Assembly (NCBI GenBank): GCA_964626495.1
Contig: CAZVFT010000053.1
Span: 1-17,551, forward strand
Origin: JACNLN01 sp964626495
Lineage (GTDB): Bacteria; Fidelibacterota; Marinisomatia; Marinisomatales; CAZVFT01
Direction of reading: 5' to 3'
Length of the DNA stretch: 17,551 nt
The notes under the pieces were generated by a model. That model was not told the DNA's origin and made no database searches. It was given only the letters and a program-made list of their open reading frames with translations. Both the position numbers and the translations under genes were made by a program. Positions 7,344 to 14,658 of the stretch are shown one piece after another. How positions within the stretch are numbered: the first letter of the stretch is position 1; every line of letters begins with the position of its first letter.

Positions 7344-8500
7344 AAGCGGATCCAATAGGTGTAGCCACTGGCAGTCATTACATGGATGGTGACCACGCCT
7401 GTGCGGAAGGAGCCATTGCAGCGGGGTGCCGATTTCTTGCGGGGTATCCAATCACTCCCTCTACAGAGGTAGCTGAACGCATTGCTGAACGATTCCCTAG
7501 GATTGGTGGGATTTTCATTCAGATGGAAGATGAACTGGCTTCCATGGCGGCAGTGGGAGCTGCAGCCTGGGCAGGAACAAAATCCATGACCGTCACCTCT
7601 GGACCTGGATTTTCTCTCATGATGGAAAATATCGGTCTGGCTGCTATGATGGAAAGCCCATGTGTGGTTGTGAATGTCCAGCGAGGAGGACCTTCTACGG
7701 GGCTTCCCACCCTCACGGGTCAGGCAGACATGATGCAGGCAAGATGGGGTTCTCATGGAGATTATGAAATCATCGCCATTTCCCCCAACTCCCCACAGGA
7801 ATGCTTTGATTTAACCATCACCGCTTTCAATCTGTCAGAGCGGTGGCGCGTACCGGTTATGTTTATGATGGACGAATGCGTAGGACACATGACAGAAAAA
7901 GTTGTTATACCTGAAGCAGATAAAATCGACGTAACCCCGAGGAAGTTCTATAAAGGAGATAAAAAGAAATACAAACCACACAAACTGGATGGAACCGCTA
8001 ATATTGCACCCATGATCAAGGCGGGTGATGGATACTTCATCCATATAACTGGACTCACACATGACAATCGTGGTTATCCCATCATCAATGCTGAAGCGCA
8101 GGATATAAACGTCCGGCATCTCGTGGACAAAATTCGTAACAACGAAGAGATGATCCGTATCATCGAAGAGGACCAGATAGAAGATGCAGAAGTGGTGGTT
8201 CTCTCTTATGGTATCACTTCCCGGGTAGCTCTTAAAGCGGTGAATGAAGCGAGAGCTAAAGGAATCAAGGTGGGTATCCTACGGCTGATTGTAGTCTGGC
8301 CATTCCCAGAATCACTAATCAGAGACTTGTCCAGAAAAATCAAAACTTTTATCGTCCCTGAAATTAATATGGGTCAGATCTCTCTGGAAGTCGAACGTTG
8401 TTGCGAAGGGAGAGCAAAAACGATTCATGTACCTCATGCTGGTGGCTGGGTACACAATCCTGACGATATTTTAAAAGCAATTATAAAGGGGGCAAAATGA
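7340..8500 (+). CDS. korA: 2-oxoacid (2-oxoglutarate-type):ferredoxin oxidoreductase, alpha subunit
   Basis: A 386-residue alpha subunit. It carries the pyrimidine-binding and transketolase C-terminal-like parts of a thiamine-diphosphate oxidoreductase that converts a 2-oxoacid plus CoA to acyl-CoA, CO2 and reduced ferredoxin (or the reverse). Seen in the sequence: GYPITPSTEVAE, QMEDELASMAAVGAA with the conserved glutamate, VTSGPGFSLMMENIG, QRGGPSTGLPT and MQARWGSHGD. These favour the KorA/VorB group over PorA, but the exact 2-oxoacid is not decided by sequence. The stop overlaps the korB start (ATGA at 8497-8500). In this setting it would link the citric acid cycle (oxidative or reductive) to the ferredoxin pool used by the Hdr module downstream. 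Confidence 0.92.
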   Translation: MKADPIGVATGSHYMDGDHACAEGAIAAGCRFLAGYPITPSTEVAERIAERFPRIGGIFIQMEDELASMAAVGAAAWAGTKSMTVTSGPGFSLMMENIGLAAMMESPCVVVNVQRGGPSTGLPTLTGQADMMQARWGSHGDYEIIAISPNSPQECFDLTITAFNLSERWRVPVMFMMDECVGHMTEKVVIPEADKIDVTPRKFYKGDKKKYKPHKLDGTANIAPMIKAGDGYFIHITGLTHDNRGYPIINAEAQDINVRHLVDKIRNNEEMIRIIEEDQIEDAEVVVLSYGITSRVALKAVNEARAKGIKVGILRLIVVWPFPESLIRDLSRKIKTFIVPEINMGQISLEVERCCEGRAKTIHVPHAGGWVHNPDDILKAIIKGAK

Positions 8501-9408
8501 ATAACCCAGATGTTCAACCATTAACAGATACTCTGCATATTCCGCAACCGGAAGAAGAACTTCTCCACCCTATGGAGGAATTCCTCCGCATGGAACGACT
8601 TCCACATATCTGGTGTTCCACATGTGGTATTGGCACTGTTATTACAGCTTTCATTACTGGACTTCAGAAATCAGGTCTGGAACGTGAAAAAGTGGTTGTA
8701 GTTTCGGGTATTGGCTGTTCAGGAAGAGCTGCTGGATACCTACGACTCGATTCCTTTCATTCCACCCACGGACGTGCGGTTCCGTTCGCTACTGGACTTG
8801 CTCTGGGAAATCCAGAATTGAAAGTAGTGGTCATCAGTGGAGATGGGGATATCATCGCTATCGGTGGAAATCACTTCATACACTCTGCTCGTAGAAATAT
8901 CAATCTGAGTATCATCTGTATTAACAATTTCAATTATGCCATGACCGGTGGACAGGCTGGTCCAACCACACCCATCGAAGCTAATGCTTCCACAGCTCCC
9001 TACGGCTGTTATGAATTCCCTTTTAATCTCCCCCACCTTGCGGAATCGAGTGGCGCTGTTTACGTAGCCCGGTGGACATCACTCCACATCCGCCGATTGA
9101 CAAACTCTATTTCTGAAGCTCTGTTGAAGCCGGGATTCTCCTTCATTGAGGTGATCTCTCCCTGTCCAACTCTCTATGCCCGTCGAAACCGTCTTGGCAC
9201 CGGTCTTGATCTTATGAGGTTCTATCACGACAATGCCAAAATCAAACACGGCACCGATACACGAGAATTGGACATTGAGTATCAGGATGAAATCATTGTG
9301 GGAAAATTTGTAGATAAAGACAAACCTACCTTTCTTGAAAAAAGGGACGATTTCTTAAAATCGAAATTGGGGGACAAGTTTGTACCCTATATGGGGCCTA
9401 ATGCATAA
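8497..9408 (+). CDS. korB: 2-oxoacid (2-oxoglutarate-type):ferredoxin oxidoreductase, beta subunit
   Basis: A 303-residue subunit that binds thiamine diphosphate and one 4Fe-4S cluster. The thiamine motif is GDGDIIAIGGNHF, ending in INNFNYAMTGGQ. Cluster cysteines are in WCSTCGIG, GIGCSGR and ISPCPTLYARRN. Length and motif order match KorB/VorA subunits. The C-terminal 70 residues are charged and end in VPYMGPNA. It starts inside the stop of korA and is followed after 21 bases by the gamma subunit, so all four subunits should be co-expressed. Confidence 0.93.
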   Translation: MNNPDVQPLTDTLHIPQPEEELLHPMEEFLRMERLPHIWCSTCGIGTVITAFITGLQKSGLEREKVVVVSGIGCSGRAAGYLRLDSFHSTHGRAVPFATGLALGNPELKVVVISGDGDIIAIGGNHFIHSARRNINLSIICINNFNYAMTGGQAGPTTPIEANASTAPYGCYEFPFNLPHLAESSGAVYVARWTSLHIRRLTNSISEALLKPGFSFIEVISPCPTLYARRNRLGTGLDLMRFYHDNAKIKHGTDTRELDIEYQDEIIVGKFVDKDKPTFLEKRDDFLKSKLGDKFVPYMGPNA

Positions 9409-9429
9409 TTAGTAGATAGGAGTTAAACA

Positions 9430-10023
9430 ATGGATATTCGATTTTCAGGATTTGGTGGACAGGGAATTATAAAATCAGGCATTCTTATTGGGAAAGCCGC
9501 TTCCCTGTACGATAATAAATTTGGCACAATGACGCAAAGTTTCGGACCCGAAGCCCGTGGCGGAGCTTGTTCTGCGCAGGTGGTTATTGACGATAAGCCA
9601 GTGCTTTATCCTTACATTGGGTCACCGGAGATATTAGTGTCTATGTCCCAGGAAGCCTATGAAAAATTCATTAACGATCCCAAAAAAGGCAGCATCGTTC
9701 TGACAGATACAGATCTTGTCAAACCTCATAAAATCCGAAAAGATGTAAAGATGTATTCCATCCCCGCCACACGGATCGCCGAAGATATTGGAAATCGCAT
9801 TTTTGCTAATGTGGTTATGGTTGGTTTTTTTACAGCTACTACCGGTATAATTAGTCTGGAAGCGATGAAAAAGGCACTCCCGGGCTCTGTTCCTGATCGA
9901 TTTGTAGAAATCAACATTGAAGCCCTCGAAAGGGGGTACAATTTTGGATTGGAATTACTGGAAGAGGATAAATCAATCCGCCAGTTGGCGGACACAAAAT
10001 CAAAAAAGAGCACAAAAAAATAA
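9430..10023 (+). CDS. korC: 2-oxoacid:ferredoxin oxidoreductase, gamma subunit
   Basis: A 197-residue gamma subunit that completes the heterotetramer. The family signature FSGFGGQGIIKSGILIG is at the N-terminus, followed by FGPEARGGACSAQVVI and SPEILVSMSQEAYEKF. The C-terminus is Lys/Ser rich (KSKKSTKK), an unstructured tail. ATG 9430 has TAGGAGT upstream, a good ribosome binding site. It follows korB by 21 bases and precedes an NTF2-like gene by eight, so the operon probably continues. Confidence 0.92.
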   Translation: MDIRFSGFGGQGIIKSGILIGKAASLYDNKFGTMTQSFGPEARGGACSAQVVIDDKPVLYPYIGSPEILVSMSQEAYEKFINDPKKGSIVLTDTDLVKPHKIRKDVKMYSIPATRIAEDIGNRIFANVVMVGFFTATTGIISLEAMKKALPGSVPDRFVEINIEALERGYNFGLELLEEDKSIRQLADTKSKKSTKK

Positions 10024-10031
10024 AGGTCAAT

Positions 10032-10424
10032 ATGATTGAAGATTTAACACAAGAAATTCTGAAGATTGAAGAGAACATGGCTACTGCTTTCAATCAAAGA
10101 GAGGTGGAAAAAGTTCTCTCCTTCATAGATCCCAATTTTATCGGATTTTCTTCTACAACTCACGACCGTATTAAGGGATTGGATGGGTTCAGAAAAACTA
10201 TTGAATATTATTTAGATGAAAGTGAACGGGTTGAATACAGAGTTTCAGATATTCAGGTTAAGGAATTTGATCCTCTTGCTATTGCAACATTTCACTGGAT
10301 AGTAATTATTCATCACGGTAGTCACAAACACGAAATCCCTGGACGGGGAACCCACGTTTTTTGTAGAACCGATGATGGTTTAAAAATCGTTCACGAACAT
10401 TTTTCGAGAGCACACCATCAATAA
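10032..10424 (+). CDS. NTF2-like (SnoaL/DUF4440-type) protein
   Basis: A 130-residue protein with the small alpha+beta NTF2-like fold. It has an N-terminal helix with FNQREVEKVLSFID, the central GLDGFRKTIEYYL, then beta strands ending in GRGTHVFCRTDDGLKIVHEHFSRA. The final IVHEHFS pattern is typical of DUF4440/SnoaL_3-type members. Such proteins bind small ligands or act as association domains; no catalytic residues can be assigned. It lies eight bases after korC and has AAAGGT before its ATG, so it is likely co-transcribed with the oxidoreductase. Its role there is unknown. Confidence 0.75.
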   Translation: MIEDLTQEILKIEENMATAFNQREVEKVLSFIDPNFIGFSSTTHDRIKGLDGFRKTIEYYLDESERVEYRVSDIQVKEFDPLAIATFHWIVIIHHGSHKHEIPGRGTHVFCRTDDGLKIVHEHFSRAHHQ

Positions 10425-10455
10425 AGTGACAGTAATCGCAAGGGAACTATGAAAT

Positions 10456-10515
10456 ATGAACAAGAGAATATTCCTCAGTTTATTCAGTTGGTTTTCTAAT
10501 AAATATTTTCACTGA
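10456..10515 (+). CDS. Possible 19-residue leader/coupling peptide ahead of the NfnB-like gene
   Basis: ATG 10456 opens a frame of 19 codons (MNKRIFLSLFSWFSNKYFH) whose TGA stop at 10513-10515 overlaps the ATG of the next gene in the form TGATG. AGGGA at 10441-10445 lies ten bases before its start. The large gene itself has no ribosome binding site in the AT-rich bases before 10515, so reinitiation after this short peptide could supply ribosomes. A second ATG at 10449 gives an unrelated 16-codon frame. There is no homology evidence. Confidence 0.3.
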   Translation: MNKRIFLSLFSWFSNKYFH

Positions 10516-12836
10516 TGTCAAAGCCAGATACACCAAATTCCATAGAAAAGATTTTATCCTGCGAAAAAATATCGCTTTCTTTTTCAGAACGTGAAAGTGT
10601 GAGATATTCCGCTGGTGTGGTGGAAACATCTCCGTGTATGCAAGCGTGTCCTGCGGGAGTAAACGTAAAATCTTATGTCTCTCTTATTGCTGCAGGCAAG
10701 TTTCATGAAGCTCTGAAGGTAGTGCGGGAACGAAACCCCCTACCCGGAATCTGCGGCCGAATCTGTACTCATCCCTGCGAATCATACTGCAATCGGAACG
10801 ACATAGACTCACCGGTTGCTATATGCTGGCTAAAAAGATTTGTAGCAGATTATGAGTTGGAACACCCAATGCCTAAACCGGAAAAAACTGCCGGAAAACG
10901 AAAAGAGAAAGTCGCTATCATCGGTTCCGGTCCTGCAGGACTTACTGCAGCTCACGACCTGGCACTTATGGGATATAGGGCAACCATTTTTGAAGAACTA
11001 TTAGAACCGGGAGGAATGCTCATTGCCGGGATTCCCGCCTACCGCATGCCCCGGGATATTTTAAAGATTGAGATTGATTACATTAAAAATCTTGGCGTTG
11101 AGATTAAGACCTCCACCCGGATTGAAGGTAAGAACGCGATTGAAAACCTGATGAAAAAATACAAAGCGGTTTTTATTGCCGTTGGAACACATAAAGGGAA
11201 AAAACTCAATATTCCCGGTGAAGATGATTACAAAGGTTTCCTGGATGCGGTTACATTTCTGCGTGGTGTTAATCTCGATAAACCAAGGAAACCCGGAAAC
11301 AAAGTCATAGTAATCGGTGGAGGAAATTCCGCCATTGACGCTGCCCGAACTGCCCTCCGTTTGGATTGCGAAGAAGTCAACATTGTGTATCGTCGGTCTC
11401 GAAAAGAAATGCCTGCAAACGAAGCAGAAATTGAAGAAGCTGAGCATGAAGGGGTAAACATTCACTACCTTGCGACTCCTGTAAAAATTCTGGGTGAAAA
11501 AGGAAGAGTTACTGGGATGGAATGTGTAAAAATGACATTGGGTAAGCCGGATGAAAGCGGTCGGCGGCGCCCTATTCCCATTGAAGGATCAGAATTTGTG
11601 GTAGAAGCTGATGTAATCATCCCAGCTATCAGCCAGGAACCTGATCTTTCTTTCTTACCGGAGGACCATGATCTGGACATTTCCCGCTGGAACACCTTCA
11701 TCGCCGATGAATCAACAATGGCGACTAATGTACCCGGTGTTTTTGCCGGCGGGGATGCGGTAACCGGACCAAACACGGTAATTGATGCGATTGCTCAAGG
11801 ACACACTGCAGCTCAATCAATTGACCGATATCTGAATGGCGAACCGTTAACTAAAAAAGACGATTACCCGCCTTCACTGGAAAGTGAAATCAAAGTTGAC
11901 ATTACCACCCATCCTAAGACCAAACGAGCAAAAATGCCGATGCAGAAAATTCCTGATCGAAAGAACAGTTTTGAAGAAGTGGAATTTGGTTTTAACGAAC
12001 TCACCGCTGTAAAGGAAGCACAGCGCTGCTTGAGGTGTGGTCCATGTGATGAATGTTTTATCTGTGTTTCTGAATGTGATAAAGGTCTGGCTATGCTTGT
12101 TTCAACCGATGAAAAAGGTGAATCCCTGTTCCGGCTTCCCGCTGAATTTCCCACTCAAGATCTGTATAATGACACCTGTGAAGGAATTCTAAAACTCGAT
12201 ACTGGCAAAGAAATCGCTTTCCAGCTCAATCTTCTGGTACCAATAGTGCAGGGAGACCTCTGTCGTGGTTGTGGGGATTGTGTGGCTTTATGTGAATATT
12301 CTGCTTGTGAATTGAAACCGAAAGGAGATGAAGTTTTTGTTTCTTTCATTGATCCTGATGTATGTCGTGGCTGTGGTACCTGCGTGGCATTCTGTTCATC
12401 CAGTGCCATTCTGCCGGGATATTTCACCAGTGATTGGCTATCCTATAATCTTAGAAAATTAGATCCAGACAGGCGTAACATTGTGGTGTTCACTTGCAAC
12501 TGGAATGGTTCGGCGGTTAATGATTCCAAACAACTTGGCATCAAAGCTAATAGTACCAATATTTTATTCATTAACACCATGTGTACTGGTCAGATTGAAA
12601 TGTCCTATATTTTCCGTGCGCTAAATGAAGGAGCGGAGGGGATATTGATAGCGGGTTGTCACTTGGATGAGTGTCATTATGAATTCGGTGCTAAAAAGTT
12701 TACAGAAACTTTCGATAAAGTGAAAAATCTGGCACATTTACTTGGGATTGATTCAAACCGGATTAGTTATGAACAGATTCGCAACAAGGATACCAGCAAG
12801 TTTGCTGAAGCAGTGAATGAATTTGTCTCGGAGTAA
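10515..12836 (+). CDS. NfnB/GltD-like NAD(P)H flavoprotein with 4Fe-4S domains and C-terminal MvhD domain
   Basis: A 773-residue multi-domain electron-transfer protein. An N-terminal Fer4_20-type domain (CMQACPAGVN from about residue 41, CGRICTHPCESYC from about 79) precedes an FAD domain (VAIIGSGPAGLTAA at about 133), an NAD(P)H domain (VIGGGNSAIDAAR at about 265 and VYRRSRKEMPA) and the second FAD motif AGGDAVTGPNTVIDAI at about 410. These are the parts of glutamate synthase small subunits and of NfnB, the NADPH-binding subunit of an electron-bifurcating transhydrogenase. It continues with CLRCGPCDECFIC (about 505), CRGCGDC (about 582), CRGCGTC (about 617) and a C-terminal MvhD/FlpD domain from about 655 (TCNWNG, NTMCTGQ, GCHLDECHYEFG). 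The usual CNWC is CNWN here. With HdrA and HdrCB downstream it probably delivers NAD(P)H electrons to an Hdr complex. Confidence 0.88.
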   Translation: MSKPDTPNSIEKILSCEKISLSFSERESVRYSAGVVETSPCMQACPAGVNVKSYVSLIAAGKFHEALKVVRERNPLPGICGRICTHPCESYCNRNDIDSPVAICWLKRFVADYELEHPMPKPEKTAGKRKEKVAIIGSGPAGLTAAHDLALMGYRATIFEELLEPGGMLIAGIPAYRMPRDILKIEIDYIKNLGVEIKTSTRIEGKNAIENLMKKYKAVFIAVGTHKGKKLNIPGEDDYKGFLDAVTFLRGVNLDKPRKPGNKVIVIGGGNSAIDAARTALRLDCEEVNIVYRRSRKEMPANEAEIEEAEHEGVNIHYLATPVKILGEKGRVTGMECVKMTLGKPDESGRRRPIPIEGSEFVVEADVIIPAISQEPDLSFLPEDHDLDISRWNTFIADESTMATNVPGVFAGGDAVTGPNTVIDAIAQGHTAAQSIDRYLNGEPLTKKDDYPPSLESEIKVDITTHPKTKRAKMPMQKIPDRKNSFEEVEFGFNELTAVKEAQRCLRCGPCDECFICVSECDKGLAMLVSTDEKGESLFRLPAEFPTQDLYNDTCEGILKLDTGKEIAFQLNLLVPIVQGDLCRGCGDCVALCEYSACELKPKGDEVFVSFIDPDVCRGCGTCVAFCSSSAILPGYFTSDWLSYNLRKLDPDRRNIVVFTCNWNGSAVNDSKQLGIKANSTNILFINTMCTGQIEMSYIFRALNEGAEGILIAGCHLDECHYEFGAKKFTETFDKVKNLAHLLGIDSNRISYEQIRNKDTSKFAEAVNEFVSE

Positions 12837-12862
12837 CGATGAATGGGATAAGTGTAGAAGAT

Positions 12863-12881
12863 GAGATGGGGGGAGAGGGAG
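12863..12881. repeat. Left inverted-repeat arm flanking the four-helix-bundle gene
   Basis: The purine-rich GAGATGGGG and GGAGAGGGAG segments match, in inverse orientation, bases 13343-13367 except for six extra bases in the right arm. The pair encloses the 126-codon gene and adjacent non-coding bases, suggesting an inserted cassette. The arm sits just ahead of the ribosome binding site of that gene. Confidence 0.5.
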
Positions 12882-12891
12882 AAAAGGTGAT

Positions 12892-13272
12892 ATGAAACTG
12901 ATTAAAAGCCATAGAGATTTGGATGTTTATAGACATTCTTTCAAAGCTTCCATGAAAATATTTGAAATAACTATAAAATTTCCAAAAGAGGAGCGTTATT
13001 CCTTAACCGACCAAATGCGCCGTTCTTCCCGGTCTTTGTGCGCCAACCTGGCCGAAGCCTGGAGAAAAAGAATCTATCCGGCAGCATTTACAGCGAAAAT
13101 CAATGATTCAAAAGCCGAAACCTGCGAAACACAGACCTGGCTTGATCTTTCAGTCGCATGTGGTTATATCTCAAAACCAGTTTACAGTAAATTAAATAAA
13201 GACTATGATAACATCTTAGGTAAGTTGGTTAACATGAGAACCCATCCGGAGAAATGGAGTATCAAAAAGTGA
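12892..13272 (+). CDS. Four-helix-bundle protein (23S rRNA intervening-sequence protein family)
   Basis: A 126-residue protein of the S23/four-helix-bundle family. Typical features are the opening SHRDLDVYRHSFKASMKIFE, FPKEERYSLTDQMRRSSRS, then NLAEAWRK and the central SKAETCETQTWLDLSVACGYI. Members were first found in intervening sequences of 23S rRNA genes, but most are scattered singly in genomes; they form a pentamer-like bundle and no enzyme activity is known. AAAAGGTGA lies before the ATG. The gene separates the NfnB-like gene from HdrCB, which otherwise would be near neighbours, and is flanked by purine/pyrimidine-rich inverted repeats, which suggests that it entered the operon as a cassette. 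It is probably not part of the redox complex. Confidence 0.85.
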   Translation: MKLIKSHRDLDVYRHSFKASMKIFEITIKFPKEERYSLTDQMRRSSRSLCANLAEAWRKRIYPAAFTAKINDSKAETCETQTWLDLSVACGYISKPVYSKLNKDYDNILGKLVNMRTHPEKWSIKK

Positions 13273-13342
13273 GTGGGAGAAAAGGAGAAATGGTGAACCG
13301 TAAAAAATTTTTAGTAGATAATGTACCTCATTTCCTCCTTCA

Positions 13343-13367
13343 CTCCCTCTCCCCCTCACCCCATCTC
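13343..13367. repeat. Right inverted-repeat arm flanking the four-helix-bundle gene
   Basis: CTCCCTCTCC, CCCTCA and CCCCATCTC in this pyrimidine-rich stretch are the reverse complement of the arm at 12863-12881 with six extra bases. A related purine-rich segment (GTGGGAGAAAAGGAGAAATGG, near 13273-13293) also repeats, in direct orientation, the bases just before the gene. Confidence 0.5.
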
Positions 13368-13404
13368 ACTTTCACCCAGTCACCGATACAACTTGGAGTG
13401 ACTT

Positions 13405-14550
13405 ATGTCATCTGAACTAACAACCAAAATAAAAGCCACCAACGCCTTAGCCTGCCTTGAGTGTGGAAAATGCACAGGTGTCTGTCCGGTCTCCCGATTC
13501 AGCATGCAATACTCACCAAGAAGTTTAATAACAAAAGCTGTACGTGAGGATTTCGACAACCTCTTTGCCGATTATGACCTCTGGAGCTGCTTGACATGTA
13601 AACGGTGTGATGCCGTTTGTCCCTCCAATATCCAGTACAGTGAACTGACACAAATTATACGAGTGAGAGCCAAAGATTCTGGTTTTCATGGTAAGTGTTC
13701 CCACTCTGGAGCGATGGAACTACTTCAGAATATTATGACCATGAAGGATCTGAAACAAAATCGACTGGATTGGGTAACGGATGATCTCGAAGTTGCTGAT
13801 CACGGAGAAATTCTCTATTTCGTCGGTTGTGCTCCGTATTTTGACGTATTCTTCACCGACCTGGATTTATCCATTCTGGATGCTGCAAAAAGCAGTATTA
13901 AAATTTTGAATAAATTGAATATAACTCCCGTCTTAATATCAAACGAACGTTGTTGTGGTCATGACCTTCTATGGAACGGTGACGTTGAAAACTTTAAAAT
14001 GCTGGCTCAACACAATTTGAATGAGGTAAACAAAACCGGCGCCAAAACCATTTTGTTCTCCTGTGCTGAATGTATGAGCGCCTTTAAAAATTTATATCCC
14101 GAATATGGCTTCACTGTCCAAGCTGAACTGAAACACATGAGTCAGTTTTTAGCCGAGAAGATCGGCAACGGAGAGATTAAACTTAAAGAGGTCAATACAG
14201 ATATCACGTTTCAGGACCCCTGTCGATTGGGACGACATCTGGGAATCTACGATGAACCGCGAGAAGCTCTTAAGGCAAATAACGATAAACATTTCCACGA
14301 AATGAAACAAAATAACAAAGGTTCACTCTGCTGTGGTGTCAGTGCATGGATGAATTGTGATATGACCTCTAAGGAAATCCAGAGGGAGCGATTGAAACAG
14401 GCCAGCGAAACAGGTGCTGAAATAATGGCGGTAGCCTGCCCAAAATGCCAGATTCATCTGGTTTGTACTATGAAAGATGATATAGTAAAGGAAAGATACG
14501 GTATAAATATTAAAGATATTTCAACGATTACATTGGAAAAGATAAAATAA
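13405..14550 (+). CDS. HdrC-HdrB fusion-type heterodisulfide reductase-like protein
   Basis: A 381-residue protein joining an HdrC-like part and an HdrB-like part, as in HdrD-type proteins. Two 4Fe-4S motifs are in the first 80 residues: Cys17, 20, 23, 27 (CLECGKCTGVCP) and Cys62, 65, 68, 72 (CLTCKRCDAVCP). The rest has two complete CCG-type cysteine-rich domains. The first contains FVGCAPYFD, CCGHD (about 183) and CAECMSAF. The second contains DPCRLGRH, CCGVSAW (about 309) and ACPKCQIHL. In methanogens the CCG domains bind non-cubane 4Fe-4S clusters that reduce the CoM-CoB disulfide; bacterial versions use unknown disulfide or thiol partners. It is followed by HdrA after about 108 bases. GGAGTG precedes ATG 13405. 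Confidence 0.9.
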   Translation: MSSELTTKIKATNALACLECGKCTGVCPVSRFSMQYSPRSLITKAVREDFDNLFADYDLWSCLTCKRCDAVCPSNIQYSELTQIIRVRAKDSGFHGKCSHSGAMELLQNIMTMKDLKQNRLDWVTDDLEVADHGEILYFVGCAPYFDVFFTDLDLSILDAAKSSIKILNKLNITPVLISNERCCGHDLLWNGDVENFKMLAQHNLNEVNKTGAKTILFSCAECMSAFKNLYPEYGFTVQAELKHMSQFLAEKIGNGEIKLKEVNTDITFQDPCRLGRHLGIYDEPREALKANNDKHFHEMKQNNKGSLCCGVSAWMNCDMTSKEIQRERLKQASETGAEIMAVACPKCQIHLVCTMKDDIVKERYGINIKDISTITLEKIK

Positions 14551-14642
14551 TGGAGTTGTGGGGTATTGGAGTGATTAGAATTTTCCTGTATTCCTCGTAC
14601 ATTGTCAGACAGACAATACTCCACCATATAAATTCTCCATTA
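14548..14642. repeat. Long imperfect inverted repeat between HdrCB and HdrA genes
   Basis: TAATGGAG (14548-14555) is the exact reverse complement of CTCCATTA (14635-14642). Inside it, GTGGGGTATTG near 14558-14568 nearly matches the complement of CAATACTCCACC near 14614-14625, and TTGTC-AGACA-GACAA (14602-14616) forms a small hairpin. The outer arm overlaps the HdrCB stop codon. It could be a processing hairpin between the two genes or a palindromic repeat. Confidence 0.5.
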
Positions 14643-14658
14643 ACGATAGGAGTTTCTA

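Noticed and set aside
7199..7756. 185-codon open frame on the minus strand across korD/korA
   Set aside because: Antisense shadow of korD and korA; composition is low-complexity in His/Ser/Arg with no domain pattern.
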